A stretch of DNA of 64,000 nt, from assembly GCF_003387355.1 (NCBI RefSeq), contig NZ_QUNH01000001.1, forward strand, positions 124,001 through 188,000, written 5' to 3'. Shown here piece after piece: positions 1 to 9,414 of this stretch. The DNA comes from Winogradskyella sediminis (GTDB taxonomy: Bacteria > Bacteroidota > Bacteroidia > Flavobacteriales > Flavobacteriaceae). The notes beneath the pieces are model-generated. The model did not search any database, was not told where the DNA came from, and saw only the letters and a list, made by a program, of their open reading frames with translations. Every line of letters starts with the position of its first letter. Positions within the stretch are counted from its first letter, which is position 1. The position numbers and the translations under genes are program-made.

Positions 1-1
1 T

Positions 2-472
2 TGGAGCTTCAATTTGCAAGTCTATTTCTTAAACAGCAGGTTTCGCCAAGTCAATCAAATTCACGATAGCGGAAAGGACATCATCCAAGATAGAACGATT
101 TATGAAGACGCCCATATTTTTGCACCTAACTTGCATGCCATGGGCTTAATGACCAATCGCGATTTTGAGAACTACTCTTCTCTTTTTGAATTGATGGAAT
201 CCTTTGTAAAAGGACCAGATTTATTAATCTACCTTCGCAGCTCTATTCCTAATTTAGTGAACCAAATTCACAAACGTGGTCGGGATTATGAAAATACCAT
301 TAGTATTGATTATTTAAGTCGTTTAAATGAACGCTACGAAGCATGGATTACTAAATATGATAAAGGTAACTTACTTATCATTGACGTTGATAATCTCGAT
401 TTTGTTGCTAACCCTGAAGATTTAGGAGATATCATTAATAGAATTGATGCCGAAATAAATGGCTTATTCTAA
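2..472 (+). CDS. Deoxynucleoside kinase, 5'-truncated by window edge
   Basis: C-terminal three quarters of a deoxynucleoside kinase of the dNK/dGK family, which phosphorylates deoxynucleosides for salvage in the cytoplasm. The reading frame is open to the window edge: codons before the TTG at 14 encode WSFNL, which continues the family's FxxQxxFLxxRF segment, so the true start and the P-loop lie outside the window. Visible are the DRTIYED segment (substrate and catalytic region), the LIYLRSSIPNLVNQI segment and the lid RGRDYE, all typical of the family. A second kinase of this family is fused to FolK at 24223-25365. Confidence 0.88.
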   Translation, partial: WSFNLQVYFLNSRFRQVNQIHDSGKDIIQDRTIYEDAHIFAPNLHAMGLMTNRDFENYSSLFELMESFVKGPDLLIYLRSSIPNLVNQIHKRGRDYENTISIDYLSRLNERYEAWITKYDKGNLLIIDVDNLDFVANPEDLGDIINRIDAEINGLF

Positions 473-473
473 C

Positions 474-497
474 GATGACTTTTGATCATCTTTTATT
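474..497 (+). terminator. Weak terminator-like hairpin after the kinase
   Basis: GATGA (474-478) pairs with TCATC (486-490) across a 7-nt loop and is followed by TTTTATT, 2 bases after the kinase stop codon. The stem is short, so this is only a candidate. Confidence 0.35.
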
Positions 498-521
498 ATC
501 CTTGAACTGTAGTTTATGGCT

Positions 522-1529
522 TTACTGCGCTATAAATCCGTTCTCTCTAGCATGTTCAATAGCTTGCTGACTGTTTTCAACGAGTAACATTGGTGTGGTC
601 TTATATTGATCTATAATTCCTCTAACCCGTAACATTTTCTTTTTATGCTTTACACTACGCAAGTATATGGCTAATATTCTGTCTGGAAATTCGTTCGCAA
701 TTTCCATATAAATATCCGGATCATGCTCGCCATTATCACCGATTAAAATAAAGGGCAAGTGAGGATAGGTTTTAAGAAGATTCAAAATTTCCTTTTGTTT
801 TTGAGGCTTTTCACCCTTTTGTTTTTTCTTTAATGCTTCACTAACACTTCGCAATAGAATAGGGCCTTTAGGAAAGTTATTTTGTTTTAAAAAGAGTTTT
901 AGGTAACGGTATAGATTCCATGGACTATGGCTTACGTAAAAAATAGGATTTGCATTATCACCAGAGACTCCACGATGTAGCTTATGAAAAAACTCTACAG
1001 AACCCTCTAAAGGAATCCTACTTATAGCACTCTTAAACAAACTATTATATATTAATCTCCATTTTAAAAGCGAAACGACTCCTGTATGTAGAATAGTATC
1101 ATCAATATCACTTGCAACGCCGAACTGTGCTTTACTAGAAGGAATTAGTAATTCTCCAGGAAAACGATTTTGATTCTGAATAGGATGTGTTATGTTTTGA
1201 TTGTCATAAGATAATTCAAAAAACAACCAACCTTCTTCATTTGTCAATGATTTTAAATCGTCTAACTGTGCTTCAATTCTAAAATAGCCTTTGTGATCTG
1301 TAGTCGCTTTTAAAACAACGTTATTAGACAGTTTTAAATTTAAATCAATGTTTTTTATTTCATCAGTTCCAAAACGCTTCCATGAATTTAGAATAAGTTG
1401 CCATGTACTTTTGGCATCCAAATTTATAGACTCATCTTCTAAGGCTCTACCTCGAGCATAAAAGTGAGAATCTGTTCCATAACTCTGAAATGCAATAATT
1501 TGTAAAGGATCTTTCTTAAAAATGGGCAT
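522..1529 (-). CDS. App1-family phosphatase (DUF2183)
   Basis: A 335-residue protein resembling the catalytic domain of yeast App1, a phosphatidate phosphatase of the HAD superfamily. The HAD motif I reads DIDDT (Asp141-Thr145), with the two aspartates expected to be nucleophile and acid/base. A later FYVSHSPWNLY segment and FILIGDNGEHDPDIY (HAD motif IV aspartates) complete the site. The N-terminal 130 residues look like a beta-rich accessory domain. No signal peptide is visible. The natural substrate in bacteria is not established. The gene is convergent with the kinase at the left edge and stands alone on its strand. Confidence 0.82.
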   Translation of the reverse strand: MPIFKKDPLQIIAFQSYGTDSHFYARGRALEDESINLDAKSTWQLILNSWKRFGTDEIKNIDLNLKLSNNVVLKATTDHKGYFRIEAQLDDLKSLTNEEGWLFFELSYDNQNITHPIQNQNRFPGELLIPSSKAQFGVASDIDDTILHTGVVSLLKWRLIYNSLFKSAISRIPLEGSVEFFHKLHRGVSGDNANPIFYVSHSPWNLYRYLKLFLKQNNFPKGPILLRSVSEALKKKQKGEKPQKQKEILNLLKTYPHLPFILIGDNGEHDPDIYMEIANEFPDRILAIYLRSVKHKKKMLRVRGIIDQYKTTPMLLVENSQQAIEHARENGFIAQ

Positions 1530-1810
1530 TTATGTTTCTCTTAAAAAAAGTAAGATACTTTATAATTTAATAAATCTCTACATAAAAATAGAACTTTCAG
1601 TTAAAAAGCAAGTAAATACTGACGGAAAATTCAATGTTAGCTATCTGTTTATCTTTTTATTCAGGAAGAGATTACAATTTTGTAATGCTGACCTCAAAAA
1701 CATGCAGTTCTAATTCGTTAGCCTAATGTTAAATATTTACCAATTTTATAATATTCAGCCTATTTTAGTCAAATCGAGATACTAACCTAACTAAAACCAA
1801 TGCACAAGGC

Positions 1811-4345
1811 ATGAAAAAATTAATTTTTCTACTACTTTTTAGCTTATCCTTCAGTTTAATAAAAGCACAGAACAACGACCAAGAAAACACCATTCCAACA
1901 CCCAATTATAGAGCTGCAGCTAAATACTCTCCAACCAATTTAGCCAAGCTAGTTCACTCTACATCCGTGAGACCACACTGGTTAAAAAACGGAAATCGTT
2001 TTTGGTATCAATATAAAACTACAGAAGGTTCAAAATATTACATTGTCGATGCAGATAAACGTAGTAAAAAAGAACTTTTTGATAATGAAAAAATGGCCAA
2101 ATGGTTGACAGAAATCACCAAAGATCCTTATGATGCTAAGCATTTACCAAAATTTGATTTTGAATTTGTAAAAAATGAAACCGCAATTCGTTTTTACGTC
2201 ACCTCTACTGAAAAAGTAGATGAAGTCAAAGATGAGAAAGACAAGGTATCAAAAGACACCGATTCTACTAAAACTAAGAAAAAAGGAAAGGCCAAAAAAG
2301 CTAAAAAAGTAAATAAAGTATATCATTTTGAATACCAACTTGGTAGTAATGGCTTAACCGTTATCAGTAATAAAAAGAAAGATAAAGAAAGTTGGAAAAA
2401 GTGGGCCAATATAGCACCTGATAGTTCTGTGGTCTTATTTTCTAAACATCACAATTTGTATTGGATGGATAAAGACAATTTTCTTAAAGCTGTTAAAAAC
2501 GAAAAAGACTCTACTATTGTAGAAAATCAATGGACTACCGATGGTGAAGAGCATTATGGTTACGGAGGCAGTAGTCGTGGTGAAAACAATGAAACCAAAC
2601 TAAAGAATAAAGACAAACGCAAATATGTTCGTGGTGTTTGGTCTCATGATTCTAAGAAATTTGTATTCCAGAGAACAGACTCTAGACATATTAAAGATTT
2701 ATGGGTTATAAATACAACATCTAGTAAACGCCCTACTTTAGAAACATATAAATATCATATGCCAGGCGAAGATGAATATTACAAAACTGAACTTCATGTT
2801 TTCGATATACCATCAAAAAGCAGCATTCAGGTACAATTAGATACAGTGAAGCAGCAAAGCGTTCAGGTGTATCGTGAACCGAGAAAAAGATCGAGTTATG
2901 ATGACGATTTTACACCTTCTTTATTGTTATCAAAAAAAGGTAAAATCTACTATAGTACCATCAGTAGAGATCGTAAAAAATTAGACATCTGTGTAGCAGA
3001 CATCCAAACAGGTGAAACCAAAGTATTAATTGAAGAACGTTTTAATACTTATATCGAATCGCGCCCTTTAGTGCTGATAAATAACGAAACTGAAATGTTA
3101 CATTGGGCAGAACGTTCTGGTTGGGCACATTATTATTTATACGATACAGAAGGCAACCTCAAAAATGCAGTAACCTCTGGATCTTATCATGTAGAACGCG
3201 CTATCGGAGTGGACGATAAAAGTAGGACGCTTTATTTTACGGCACATGGCATTCCAAAAGACCAAGATCCCTATTACGAACATCTTTATAAAATTAACCT
3301 CAACGGTTCTGGCTTACAAGCTTTAAATCCTGGAGATTTTAATACCAGTACAAGCATGGCGGATTCCAATGCGTATTTTGTTAGTAATTATTCGAGGGTA
3401 AATACAGTACCTAAATCTGAATTAAGATCAAGTACTGGTAAACTCATTATGGAATTAGAAGAAGCCGATTTATCGCAGCTAATGGCTACAGGTTATCAAT
3501 TTCCTGAAACATTTAAAATGAAAGCTGATGATGGTATTACTGATATTTACGGAGTAATGTATAAACCTTTTGATTTTGATGAAACAAAAAAATACCCCTT
3601 ATTAGAATATGTCTATCCTGGGCCACAAACCGAAGCTGTTAACAAATCATTTTCTGTAAGAATGGATCGTTTAGACCGCATGGCGCAAGTAGGATTTATT
3701 GTAGTAACAATGGGTAATCGTGGTGGCCATCCAGACCGTTCTAAATGGTATCATAATTACGGTTATGGAAACTTAAGAGACTACGGTTTAGCAGACAAAA
3801 GACACGTGGCTGAACAATTAGCGGACAAACATAATTTTATTGATATCGAAAAAGTGGGAATTTACGGCCATTCTGGTGGTGGATTTATGTCTACAGCTGC
3901 CATGTTAGTATATCCAGATTTCTTTAAAGCTGCCGTATCTTCTGCAGGAAATCACGACAATAACATTTACAACAGCTGGTGGAGTGAAACACACCACGGA
4001 GTGCAAGAAGAAATGGATGATGACGGCAACGTAAAATACAAATACCTTATTGACAACAACCAATCCTTAGCTAAAAATCTTAAAGGCAATTTGATGCTTA
4101 TTACTGGAGATGTAGATAACAATGTACATCCTGGAGGCACAATAAGAATGGCTAACGAACTCATTAAAGCAAATAAACGTTTCGATTTTATGCTTATGCC
4201 TGGACAACGTCATAGTTTTGGAAACATGACTGAATATTCCTTTTGGCTTAGAGCAGATCATTTTAGCAAACACTTACTAGGTGTAGAAGCCACTGAAATT
4301 GATATCACGGAGATAAATAGAGATCGTCCTAAGACAAAATCTTAA
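1811..4345 (+). CDS. Secreted S9 prolyl oligopeptidase / dipeptidyl peptidase IV-like
   Basis: An 844-residue serine peptidase with a signal peptide (residues 1-19, cleavage near AQ). The N-terminal part should be the DPP IV-type beta-propeller and the C-terminal third the alpha/beta-hydrolase domain. The catalytic triad can be read: Ser688 in GHSGGG, Asp769 in GDVDNNVHPG and His801 in PGQRHSFG. Such enzymes remove dipeptides from peptides in the periplasm or at the cell surface and belong to flavobacterial protein catabolism. Unusual is a Lys/Asp-rich, low-complexity insertion at residues 134-170 within the propeller. A strong terminator follows, so it is probably monocistronic. Confidence 0.9.
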   Translation: MKKLIFLLLFSLSFSLIKAQNNDQENTIPTPNYRAAAKYSPTNLAKLVHSTSVRPHWLKNGNRFWYQYKTTEGSKYYIVDADKRSKKELFDNEKMAKWLTEITKDPYDAKHLPKFDFEFVKNETAIRFYVTSTEKVDEVKDEKDKVSKDTDSTKTKKKGKAKKAKKVNKVYHFEYQLGSNGLTVISNKKKDKESWKKWANIAPDSSVVLFSKHHNLYWMDKDNFLKAVKNEKDSTIVENQWTTDGEEHYGYGGSSRGENNETKLKNKDKRKYVRGVWSHDSKKFVFQRTDSRHIKDLWVINTTSSKRPTLETYKYHMPGEDEYYKTELHVFDIPSKSSIQVQLDTVKQQSVQVYREPRKRSSYDDDFTPSLLLSKKGKIYYSTISRDRKKLDICVADIQTGETKVLIEERFNTYIESRPLVLINNETEMLHWAERSGWAHYYLYDTEGNLKNAVTSGSYHVERAIGVDDKSRTLYFTAHGIPKDQDPYYEHLYKINLNGSGLQALNPGDFNTSTSMADSNAYFVSNYSRVNTVPKSELRSSTGKLIMELEEADLSQLMATGYQFPETFKMKADDGITDIYGVMYKPFDFDETKKYPLLEYVYPGPQTEAVNKSFSVRMDRLDRMAQVGFIVVTMGNRGGHPDRSKWYHNYGYGNLRDYGLADKRHVAEQLADKHNFIDIEKVGIYGHSGGGFMSTAAMLVYPDFFKAAVSSAGNHDNNIYNSWWSETHHGVQEEMDDDGNVKYKYLIDNNQSLAKNLKGNLMLITGDVDNNVHPGGTIRMANELIKANKRFDFMLMPGQRHSFGNMTEYSFWLRADHFSKHLLGVEATEIDITEINRDRPKTKS

Positions 4346-4380
4346 TTAGGTATTCGCTAAATATTAGATATTCACTTAAA

Positions 4381-4410
4381 AAAAACCACGTTTAAAAACG
4401 TGGTTTTTTG
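4381..4410 (+). terminator. Rho-independent terminator of the S9 peptidase
   Basis: CCACGTTT (4386-4393) pairs with AAACGTGG (4396-4403), flanked by an A-run upstream and a T-run downstream, 35 bases after the peptidase stop. Confidence 0.8.
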
Positions 4411-4477
4411 TTTTCCTTACGCATTATAATCCACAACAAACTATTTATCAAGCTCCTTTAATACCATTTCTTTTATT

Positions 4478-4485
4478 TAATTTTG
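4478..4485 (+). promoter_or_regulatory. Candidate -7 box of the FAD dehydrogenase gene
   Basis: TAATTTTG matches the Bacteroidetes -7 consensus TAnnTTTG and ends only 4 bases before the ATG at 4490, which would make the transcript leaderless or nearly so. No TTG is seen at the expected -33 distance, so the assignment is tentative. Confidence 0.35.
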
Positions 4486-4489
4486 TCGC

Positions 4490-6049
4490 ATGATAAAAGC
4501 CTTACAACTACGTATCAATTTACAACAAGAAAGACAAGCTGATGGGTTACTAAAAAAAGCAGCTTATGATTTAGACCTGCAACCTTCTGAAATTTCAGGA
4601 ATCAGAATCCTGAGAAAATCAATTGATGCGCGTAAGCGAAATATAATGTTTAACTATAAGGTTGAAGTTTATATCAATGAACCCATGCCAGAAACTTCAG
4701 AGTATCATTTTGACTATAAAGATGTTTCTAAAGGGAAACCTATTCATATTATTGGCTTTGGACCAGCAGGAATGTACGCTGCCTTGCGCTGTATAGAACT
4801 AGGTTTTAAACCTATAGTTTTAGAACGTGGTAAAAATGTGCAAGATCGTCGACGCGACTTAAAAGCCATTAACCAAGATCATTTTGTTAATGAAGATTCT
4901 AATTATTGTTTTGGTGAAGGTGGAGCTGGCACTTATTCTGATGGCAAATTATACACCCGAAGCTTAAAGCGTGGCGATGTTCGTAGAATTTTCGAAAATC
5001 TCGTTTACCACGGAGCTACAGATCAGATTTTAGTCGATGCGCATCCCCATATCGGAACCAATAAGTTACCTAAAGTGGTTGAAAATATTAGAGAAAATAT
5101 TATTAAATATGGAGGTGAAGTTCATTTTGAAAGTCGTGTAACAGATTTCACTATTAAAAATAAAAACATTACGGCTATTCAATTGCAAGATGGTAACGAG
5201 TTACAGGTAGATAAAGTAATTTTAGCCACGGGCCATTCTGCTAGAGATATTTTCTATTTACTTAACGATAAAAAAATAAAGCTTAAGGCAAAGTCGTTTG
5301 CCATGGGTGTACGTGTAGAACATCCTCAAGACATTATAGATGGTATTCAGTACCATTGCAAAGGACAGCAACGCGATGAATTATTACCCGCAGCATCTTA
5401 TAGCTTGGTGGAGCAAATAAATCACAGAGGTGTGTATTCCTTTTGCATGTGTCCTGGTGGTTTTATTGTACCAGCAGCAACTGCAAATGGTGAAGTTGTA
5501 GTCAATGGTATGTCACCTTCTAAGCGGAATAATAAGTTCGCGAATTCAGGGATCGTTACAGAAATTAATGTCGATAAAGACCTCTATAAATATGAGCAAT
5601 TTGGCCCTTTAAAAGCCTTAGAATATCAAAAAAACTTAGAACGCTTGGCTTTTACGGCTGGAGGCAGACGACAATCGGCACCTGCTCAAAAACTTACAGA
5701 TTTTGTAGAAGGCAAACTGTCGTCAAGCTTAAACGAAACGTCTTATCAACCAGGATTAACATCGGCACCATTGCATTCATTATTACCAAAAATAATTGGA
5801 GGATCATTAAGAAAAGGGTTTAAGGCTTTTGGAGAAAAAATGAAAGGCTATTATACAGAAGAAGCCAATGTTATTGGTGTAGAATCACGAACGTCTTCAC
5901 CAGTAAATATTCCTAGAACCGAAACTTTAGAACACCCTGAAATTACCAATTTATTCCCTTGTGGAGAAGGTGGTGGTTATGCTGGTGGTATAATTTCAGC
6001 TGCCATGGATGGAGAGCGCTGTGCAGAAGCTGCTACTGCTACAACCTAA
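4490..6049 (+). CDS. FAD-dependent dehydrogenase (COG2509-like)
   Basis: A 519-residue flavoprotein. The dinucleotide-binding motif GFGPAG (Gly89, Gly91, Gly94) is preceded by an 80-residue N-terminal domain, and VILATGHSARD marks the second nucleotide-binding motif. The CFGEGGAGTYSDGKL segment and the C-terminal GEGGGYAGGIISAAMDG segment are typical of the uncharacterised FAD-dependent dehydrogenase family that also includes BaiN/HI0933-like relatives. Length is usual for this family. The substrate is unknown. It stands between a terminator and the next kinase gene; 38 bases separate it from that gene, so read-through into the kinase is possible. Confidence 0.85.
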   Translation: MIKALQLRINLQQERQADGLLKKAAYDLDLQPSEISGIRILRKSIDARKRNIMFNYKVEVYINEPMPETSEYHFDYKDVSKGKPIHIIGFGPAGMYAALRCIELGFKPIVLERGKNVQDRRRDLKAINQDHFVNEDSNYCFGEGGAGTYSDGKLYTRSLKRGDVRRIFENLVYHGATDQILVDAHPHIGTNKLPKVVENIRENIIKYGGEVHFESRVTDFTIKNKNITAIQLQDGNELQVDKVILATGHSARDIFYLLNDKKIKLKAKSFAMGVRVEHPQDIIDGIQYHCKGQQRDELLPAASYSLVEQINHRGVYSFCMCPGGFIVPAATANGEVVVNGMSPSKRNNKFANSGIVTEINVDKDLYKYEQFGPLKALEYQKNLERLAFTAGGRRQSAPAQKLTDFVEGKLSSSLNETSYQPGLTSAPLHSLLPKIIGGSLRKGFKAFGEKMKGYYTEEANVIGVESRTSSPVNIPRTETLEHPEITNLFPCGEGGGYAGGIISAAMDGERCAEAATATT

Positions 6050-6087
6050 TTCTATTAAATGAAAAGTTGCCAAATTCGTCATAGCGC

Positions 6088-8166
6088 ATGAAATTGATCT
6101 ATATTTTAATTGCCTTATTTTTTACAACAACTAGCTATGCTCAAGTTGACCAAAAAAAACAACGCGCTATTGACTCATCTCATCACGTAGCAATAAATCC
6201 TAAAAACTCTATTGACGTAAGATTAAAAGCTTACAAGTATTGTGCTTGGAAGACAATATATGTCGATTTTAATCAAGGATTAAAACATAGCATTGCATTT
6301 TTAGAATTTGCTAAAACAAGTTCAGATTACAAGATGACATCTAAAGCTTATCATTATTTAGGGCATTCTCAAATGATGCTAGGATTGTTTGATGAAGCCT
6401 CTAAAACCTTACAAGAAGGTTTAGATAATGCAATAAAAAACAATTATCATAATGGTATTGCCGAATTGAATGGAGATCTAGGAAATCTCAATAATAGTCT
6501 AGGAAATTCTGAGCTTGCGTTAGCCTACCACTATAAAAGCTTAGAGCATTCCCAGACCTATAATCTACGTATTGAATATGCTAGAGCTCAAATTAATATC
6601 GGAGAAATATATGAAGCCCAAGGCAAATACAAACTAAGTATAGAAACCTTTGAGGAAGCATTAAACTACTGCCACATTAATAAATTGGTTGGCTTTAAAT
6701 CATCCATTTATGAAAGTCTTGGAGATATTAATCTAAGTATTAAAGAATATAAAACTGCCGAAAAAAACTATACTACTGCCGTTGACTATGCGAAACGTCT
6801 CAATAACAACAATCGTCTTATTCATTCCTTAAATAAGTTAGGAGAATTACATATTGTGCTGAACAATTTAATAACAGCATCAGCTTATTTTAAGCAAGCA
6901 TTGCACATTGCTACAACCAGAAAAGCGTATGTTTCGCAAGCTAAAATAAGAGCAAATTTGGCACACACCTATTTGTTACAAAATGATACGCGCTCTGCTT
7001 TAGAGTACATTTCATTAGCTATAAATCAGTTCGAGAATTTAAAAATTAAAGACGATTTAGATAAAGCTTATATCATTGCTGCCAATATTTATAGCAAACG
7101 CAACCAAATATCGGAAAGTCACAATTATTACCAAAAAGCGTATCATCTTGCTAAAGAATCTAATTTACTACAGACCTTAAAATTAGCTAGCGAAGGTTTG
7201 GCTCTAACTCATGAAAAACGTGGTGATTTATTAAATTCTGTGAAATATCATAAAGAATTTAATACGTACAATAATAAAATTAGAGATGAAGAAGATATAA
7301 AAGATATTATACGGTTAGATCTACAAGACACATACAAGCAAAAATCGTTTAAAGACAGTATTAATAAAGTTAACGAAATTAAGCAGCTTCAATTTGAATA
7401 CAATAAAAAAGAAGAGCGTAGTAAATTAAAAAACTATATCGCTATCACGAGTATACTAGCTCTTATTCTAATAGTGCTTTGCATTACGTATTACTATTTT
7501 GAGAATAAAAAAACTGCTGCTGTACTTGCCGCAAAAAATAAAGCAATTAAAGCCGCATTAAAGGATAAAGAGATACTTTTAAAAGAGGTTCATCATCGCG
7601 TTAAAAACAATATGCAAGTTGTGTCTTCTATTTTGTATTTGAAATCAAAAAGTACAGAGGACGATGTCACAAAAGAAGCGTTAAGCGATAGTAAGAAAAG
7701 AATTGATGCCATGCAGTTGGTACACCAAAAAATGTATCAAAAAGGGAATTACCAACAAATTGATGTTTTAGAATATTTTAATGATATTGTAAATTTGTTA
7801 TTAAAACCGATTCAATCTCCTGAAGACCGTTTTGAAGTACATGGGAAAGTTTTATGGTTAGATGTAGAACAGGCGCAAGCTTTAGGCTTTATTTTGCACG
7901 AATTAATTGCAAATAGCATTAAACACGCTTGGCGTAAAACAGACCAAAAGCAAGTTGATATTAGAGCTGCTAAAACCGGTACTAACACCATTACGTTTAA
8001 TTATACAGATAATGGTGAAGGTTTGCCAGAACGCTTTAATATAGAAACGACTAAATCCTTTGGAATGAAATTGGTTTATTCACTTTCAACGCGTCAATTG
8101 CTCGGTAAAATAGAAACGAATAATGCAAACGGATTTGCACTAAATATTACATTTAATGCCAGATAG
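6088..8166 (+). CDS. TPR sensor histidine kinase, HisKA_2 type
   Basis: A 692-residue membrane sensor. A signal peptide (1-18) is followed by tetratricopeptide repeats (about 45-400), a coiled stretch, one membrane segment (about 449-470), a HisKA_2 dimerisation/phosphotransfer motif HHRVKNN with the histidine pair 502/503, and a HATPase_c domain with N-box HELIANSIKHAW and G-box DNGEGLPERF. The topology places the TPRs in the periplasm. The gene overlaps the start of the next response-regulator gene by 11 bases, so the two are cotranscribed and probably a cognate pair. Confidence 0.9.
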   Translation: MKLIYILIALFFTTTSYAQVDQKKQRAIDSSHHVAINPKNSIDVRLKAYKYCAWKTIYVDFNQGLKHSIAFLEFAKTSSDYKMTSKAYHYLGHSQMMLGLFDEASKTLQEGLDNAIKNNYHNGIAELNGDLGNLNNSLGNSELALAYHYKSLEHSQTYNLRIEYARAQINIGEIYEAQGKYKLSIETFEEALNYCHINKLVGFKSSIYESLGDINLSIKEYKTAEKNYTTAVDYAKRLNNNNRLIHSLNKLGELHIVLNNLITASAYFKQALHIATTRKAYVSQAKIRANLAHTYLLQNDTRSALEYISLAINQFENLKIKDDLDKAYIIAANIYSKRNQISESHNYYQKAYHLAKESNLLQTLKLASEGLALTHEKRGDLLNSVKYHKEFNTYNNKIRDEEDIKDIIRLDLQDTYKQKSFKDSINKVNEIKQLQFEYNKKEERSKLKNYIAITSILALILIVLCITYYYFENKKTAAVLAAKNKAIKAALKDKEILLKEVHHRVKNNMQVVSSILYLKSKSTEDDVTKEALSDSKKRIDAMQLVHQKMYQKGNYQQIDVLEYFNDIVNLLLKPIQSPEDRFEVHGKVLWLDVEQAQALGFILHELIANSIKHAWRKTDQKQVDIRAAKTGTNTITFNYTDNGEGLPERFNIETTKSFGMKLVYSLSTRQLLGKIETNNANGFALNITFNAR

Positions 8167-8854
8167 AAAGAAAACAAAAGTATTAATTGTAGATGATGAT
8201 GTATTCATTTCAGAACAGCTTTGTAGCATTTTAGAAGAATTGGATTACAAAGTTTCAGAAATAGCTTTTAATGCTGAAAGTGCTATAAAAGCCTTACAGT
8301 CTAAAACTCCAGATATTGCTATACTAGATATACATATGCATGGTAAAAATCAAGGTTTTGAAATTGCTTCATACATTAGACAACATTTAAATATACCATT
8401 TGTATTTCTAACTTCCTTTGCAGATGAATCCACTGTAAATGAAGCCTCTAAACTCACACCTGATGGTTATATACTAAAACCTTTTAATGAAGCTACAATA
8501 TTTTCAACTTTAAATATTGTTTTAAAAAGACATCAACAAAACAACAGTTACTTCGCCATTAAAATAGGTCATGAAATTCATAAAGTAAAAGACAGTGATT
8601 TGCTCTACATTATGTCTTCAGATAAATATATAGAAATTCAAACCAAAACCAGAAAATACCTTAAAAGAGATTCTATAGATAACTTTATTAAGACTAATAA
8701 ATTAAAAGGAGTTACACGTGTACATCGCTCTTATGCAGTTAAATTAGAAAACATTGACAGCGTAAAAGGATCTGTAATTTATATTCAACAACAAGAAATC
8801 CCAATCTCTCATACCTATAAGGAAGCATTTACAAAATCATATAATGTATTATAG
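8156..8854 (+). CDS. LytTR-family response regulator
   Basis: A 232-residue two-domain regulator. The receiver domain (8-122) has the acidic pocket VDDD, phosphoacceptor Asp58 in ILDIH and Lys108 in ILKPF. The C-terminal half (about 135-230) is a LytTR DNA-binding domain with YIMSSDKYIEI and VTRVHRSYAVK, both typical of the fold. Its ATG lies inside the last codons of the kinase gene. It is expected to be phosphorylated by that kinase; the regulated genes are unknown. Confidence 0.9.
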   Translation: MPDRKKTKVLIVDDDVFISEQLCSILEELDYKVSEIAFNAESAIKALQSKTPDIAILDIHMHGKNQGFEIASYIRQHLNIPFVFLTSFADESTVNEASKLTPDGYILKPFNEATIFSTLNIVLKRHQQNNSYFAIKIGHEIHKVKDSDLLYIMSSDKYIEIQTKTRKYLKRDSIDNFIKTNKLKGVTRVHRSYAVKLENIDSVKGSVIYIQQQEIPISHTYKEAFTKSYNVL

Positions 8855-8992
8855 GTTAAAACACACCAAAATAAGCCTGTTTTGCTCATTGAGCGATTGA
8901 TAACTGTTTAAGAGGGTGTAAAAAATATTTACACGTACAAAACTCTTCACTTCACGACATTTTTTTTCACGATTTCTAATATTGCTATAATA

Positions 8993-9193
8993 TTGTTAGT
9001 ATTAACCTACTTAATTGTGAAGAAGAAATCTTTATTAGTATTTGTACTCATTTTATTTGCCGTATCACTGATTGCAGCACAAGTATTGATTTTAATGGGA
9101 ATAGAGATTCATGATAGAATTGACATAGGTAGTATATACCAATTGAAACCAGATTGTAACACAGAATATTTAGCTGTACTACTTAAAGCTTAA
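8993..9193 (+). CDS. Possible small membrane protein (hypothetical)
   Basis: A 66-codon frame beginning with TTG; a GTG at 9017 is an alternative start and no ATG is available before codon 35. It would encode a basic N-terminus, one hydrophobic helix (about residues 13-34) and a short polar tail containing one cysteine. No family is recognised. A strong terminator 65 bases downstream (9259-9295) suggests that something here is transcribed, but the lack of an ATG and of a clear ribosome binding site keeps confidence low. It could be a decayed gene. Confidence 0.3.
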   Translation: MLVLTYLIVKKKSLLVFVLILFAVSLIAAQVLILMGIEIHDRIDIGSIYQLKPDCNTEYLAVLLKA

Positions 9194-9258
9194 GCGTACG
9201 GAAGACATAACGATAAAAATCAGGTAACTTTTTGTTGTAGGGAATAAGAGGTTAGCTT

Positions 9259-9295
9259 AAAAGGATGTTTTTTTCAAAACATCCTTTTTTTTTTT
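9259..9295 (+). terminator. Rho-independent terminator
   Basis: AAAAGGATGTTTT (9259-9271) pairs with AAAACATCCTTTT (9276-9288), loop TTTC, then a long T-run to 9295. It would end transcription from the kinase/regulator operon or the small ORF at 8993. The remainder of 9194-9414 shows no further gene. Confidence 0.85.
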
Positions 9296-9414
9296 AGATT
9301 AAAATAAAAATCTAAAGCTCTTTTATATCACCAAAATTAAAGCTGTGAATCCAACAGCTATAACAGTCACTTAAATAAATTATTATTATTTTCGCATCTT
9401 AAATTGAAACCTAA

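Noticed and set aside
1522..1713. A 63-codon plus-strand frame starting inside the App1 phosphatase gene
   Set aside because: Lys/Leu/Ile-rich translation of AT-rich intergenic DNA, no motif, overlaps the start of a well supported gene.
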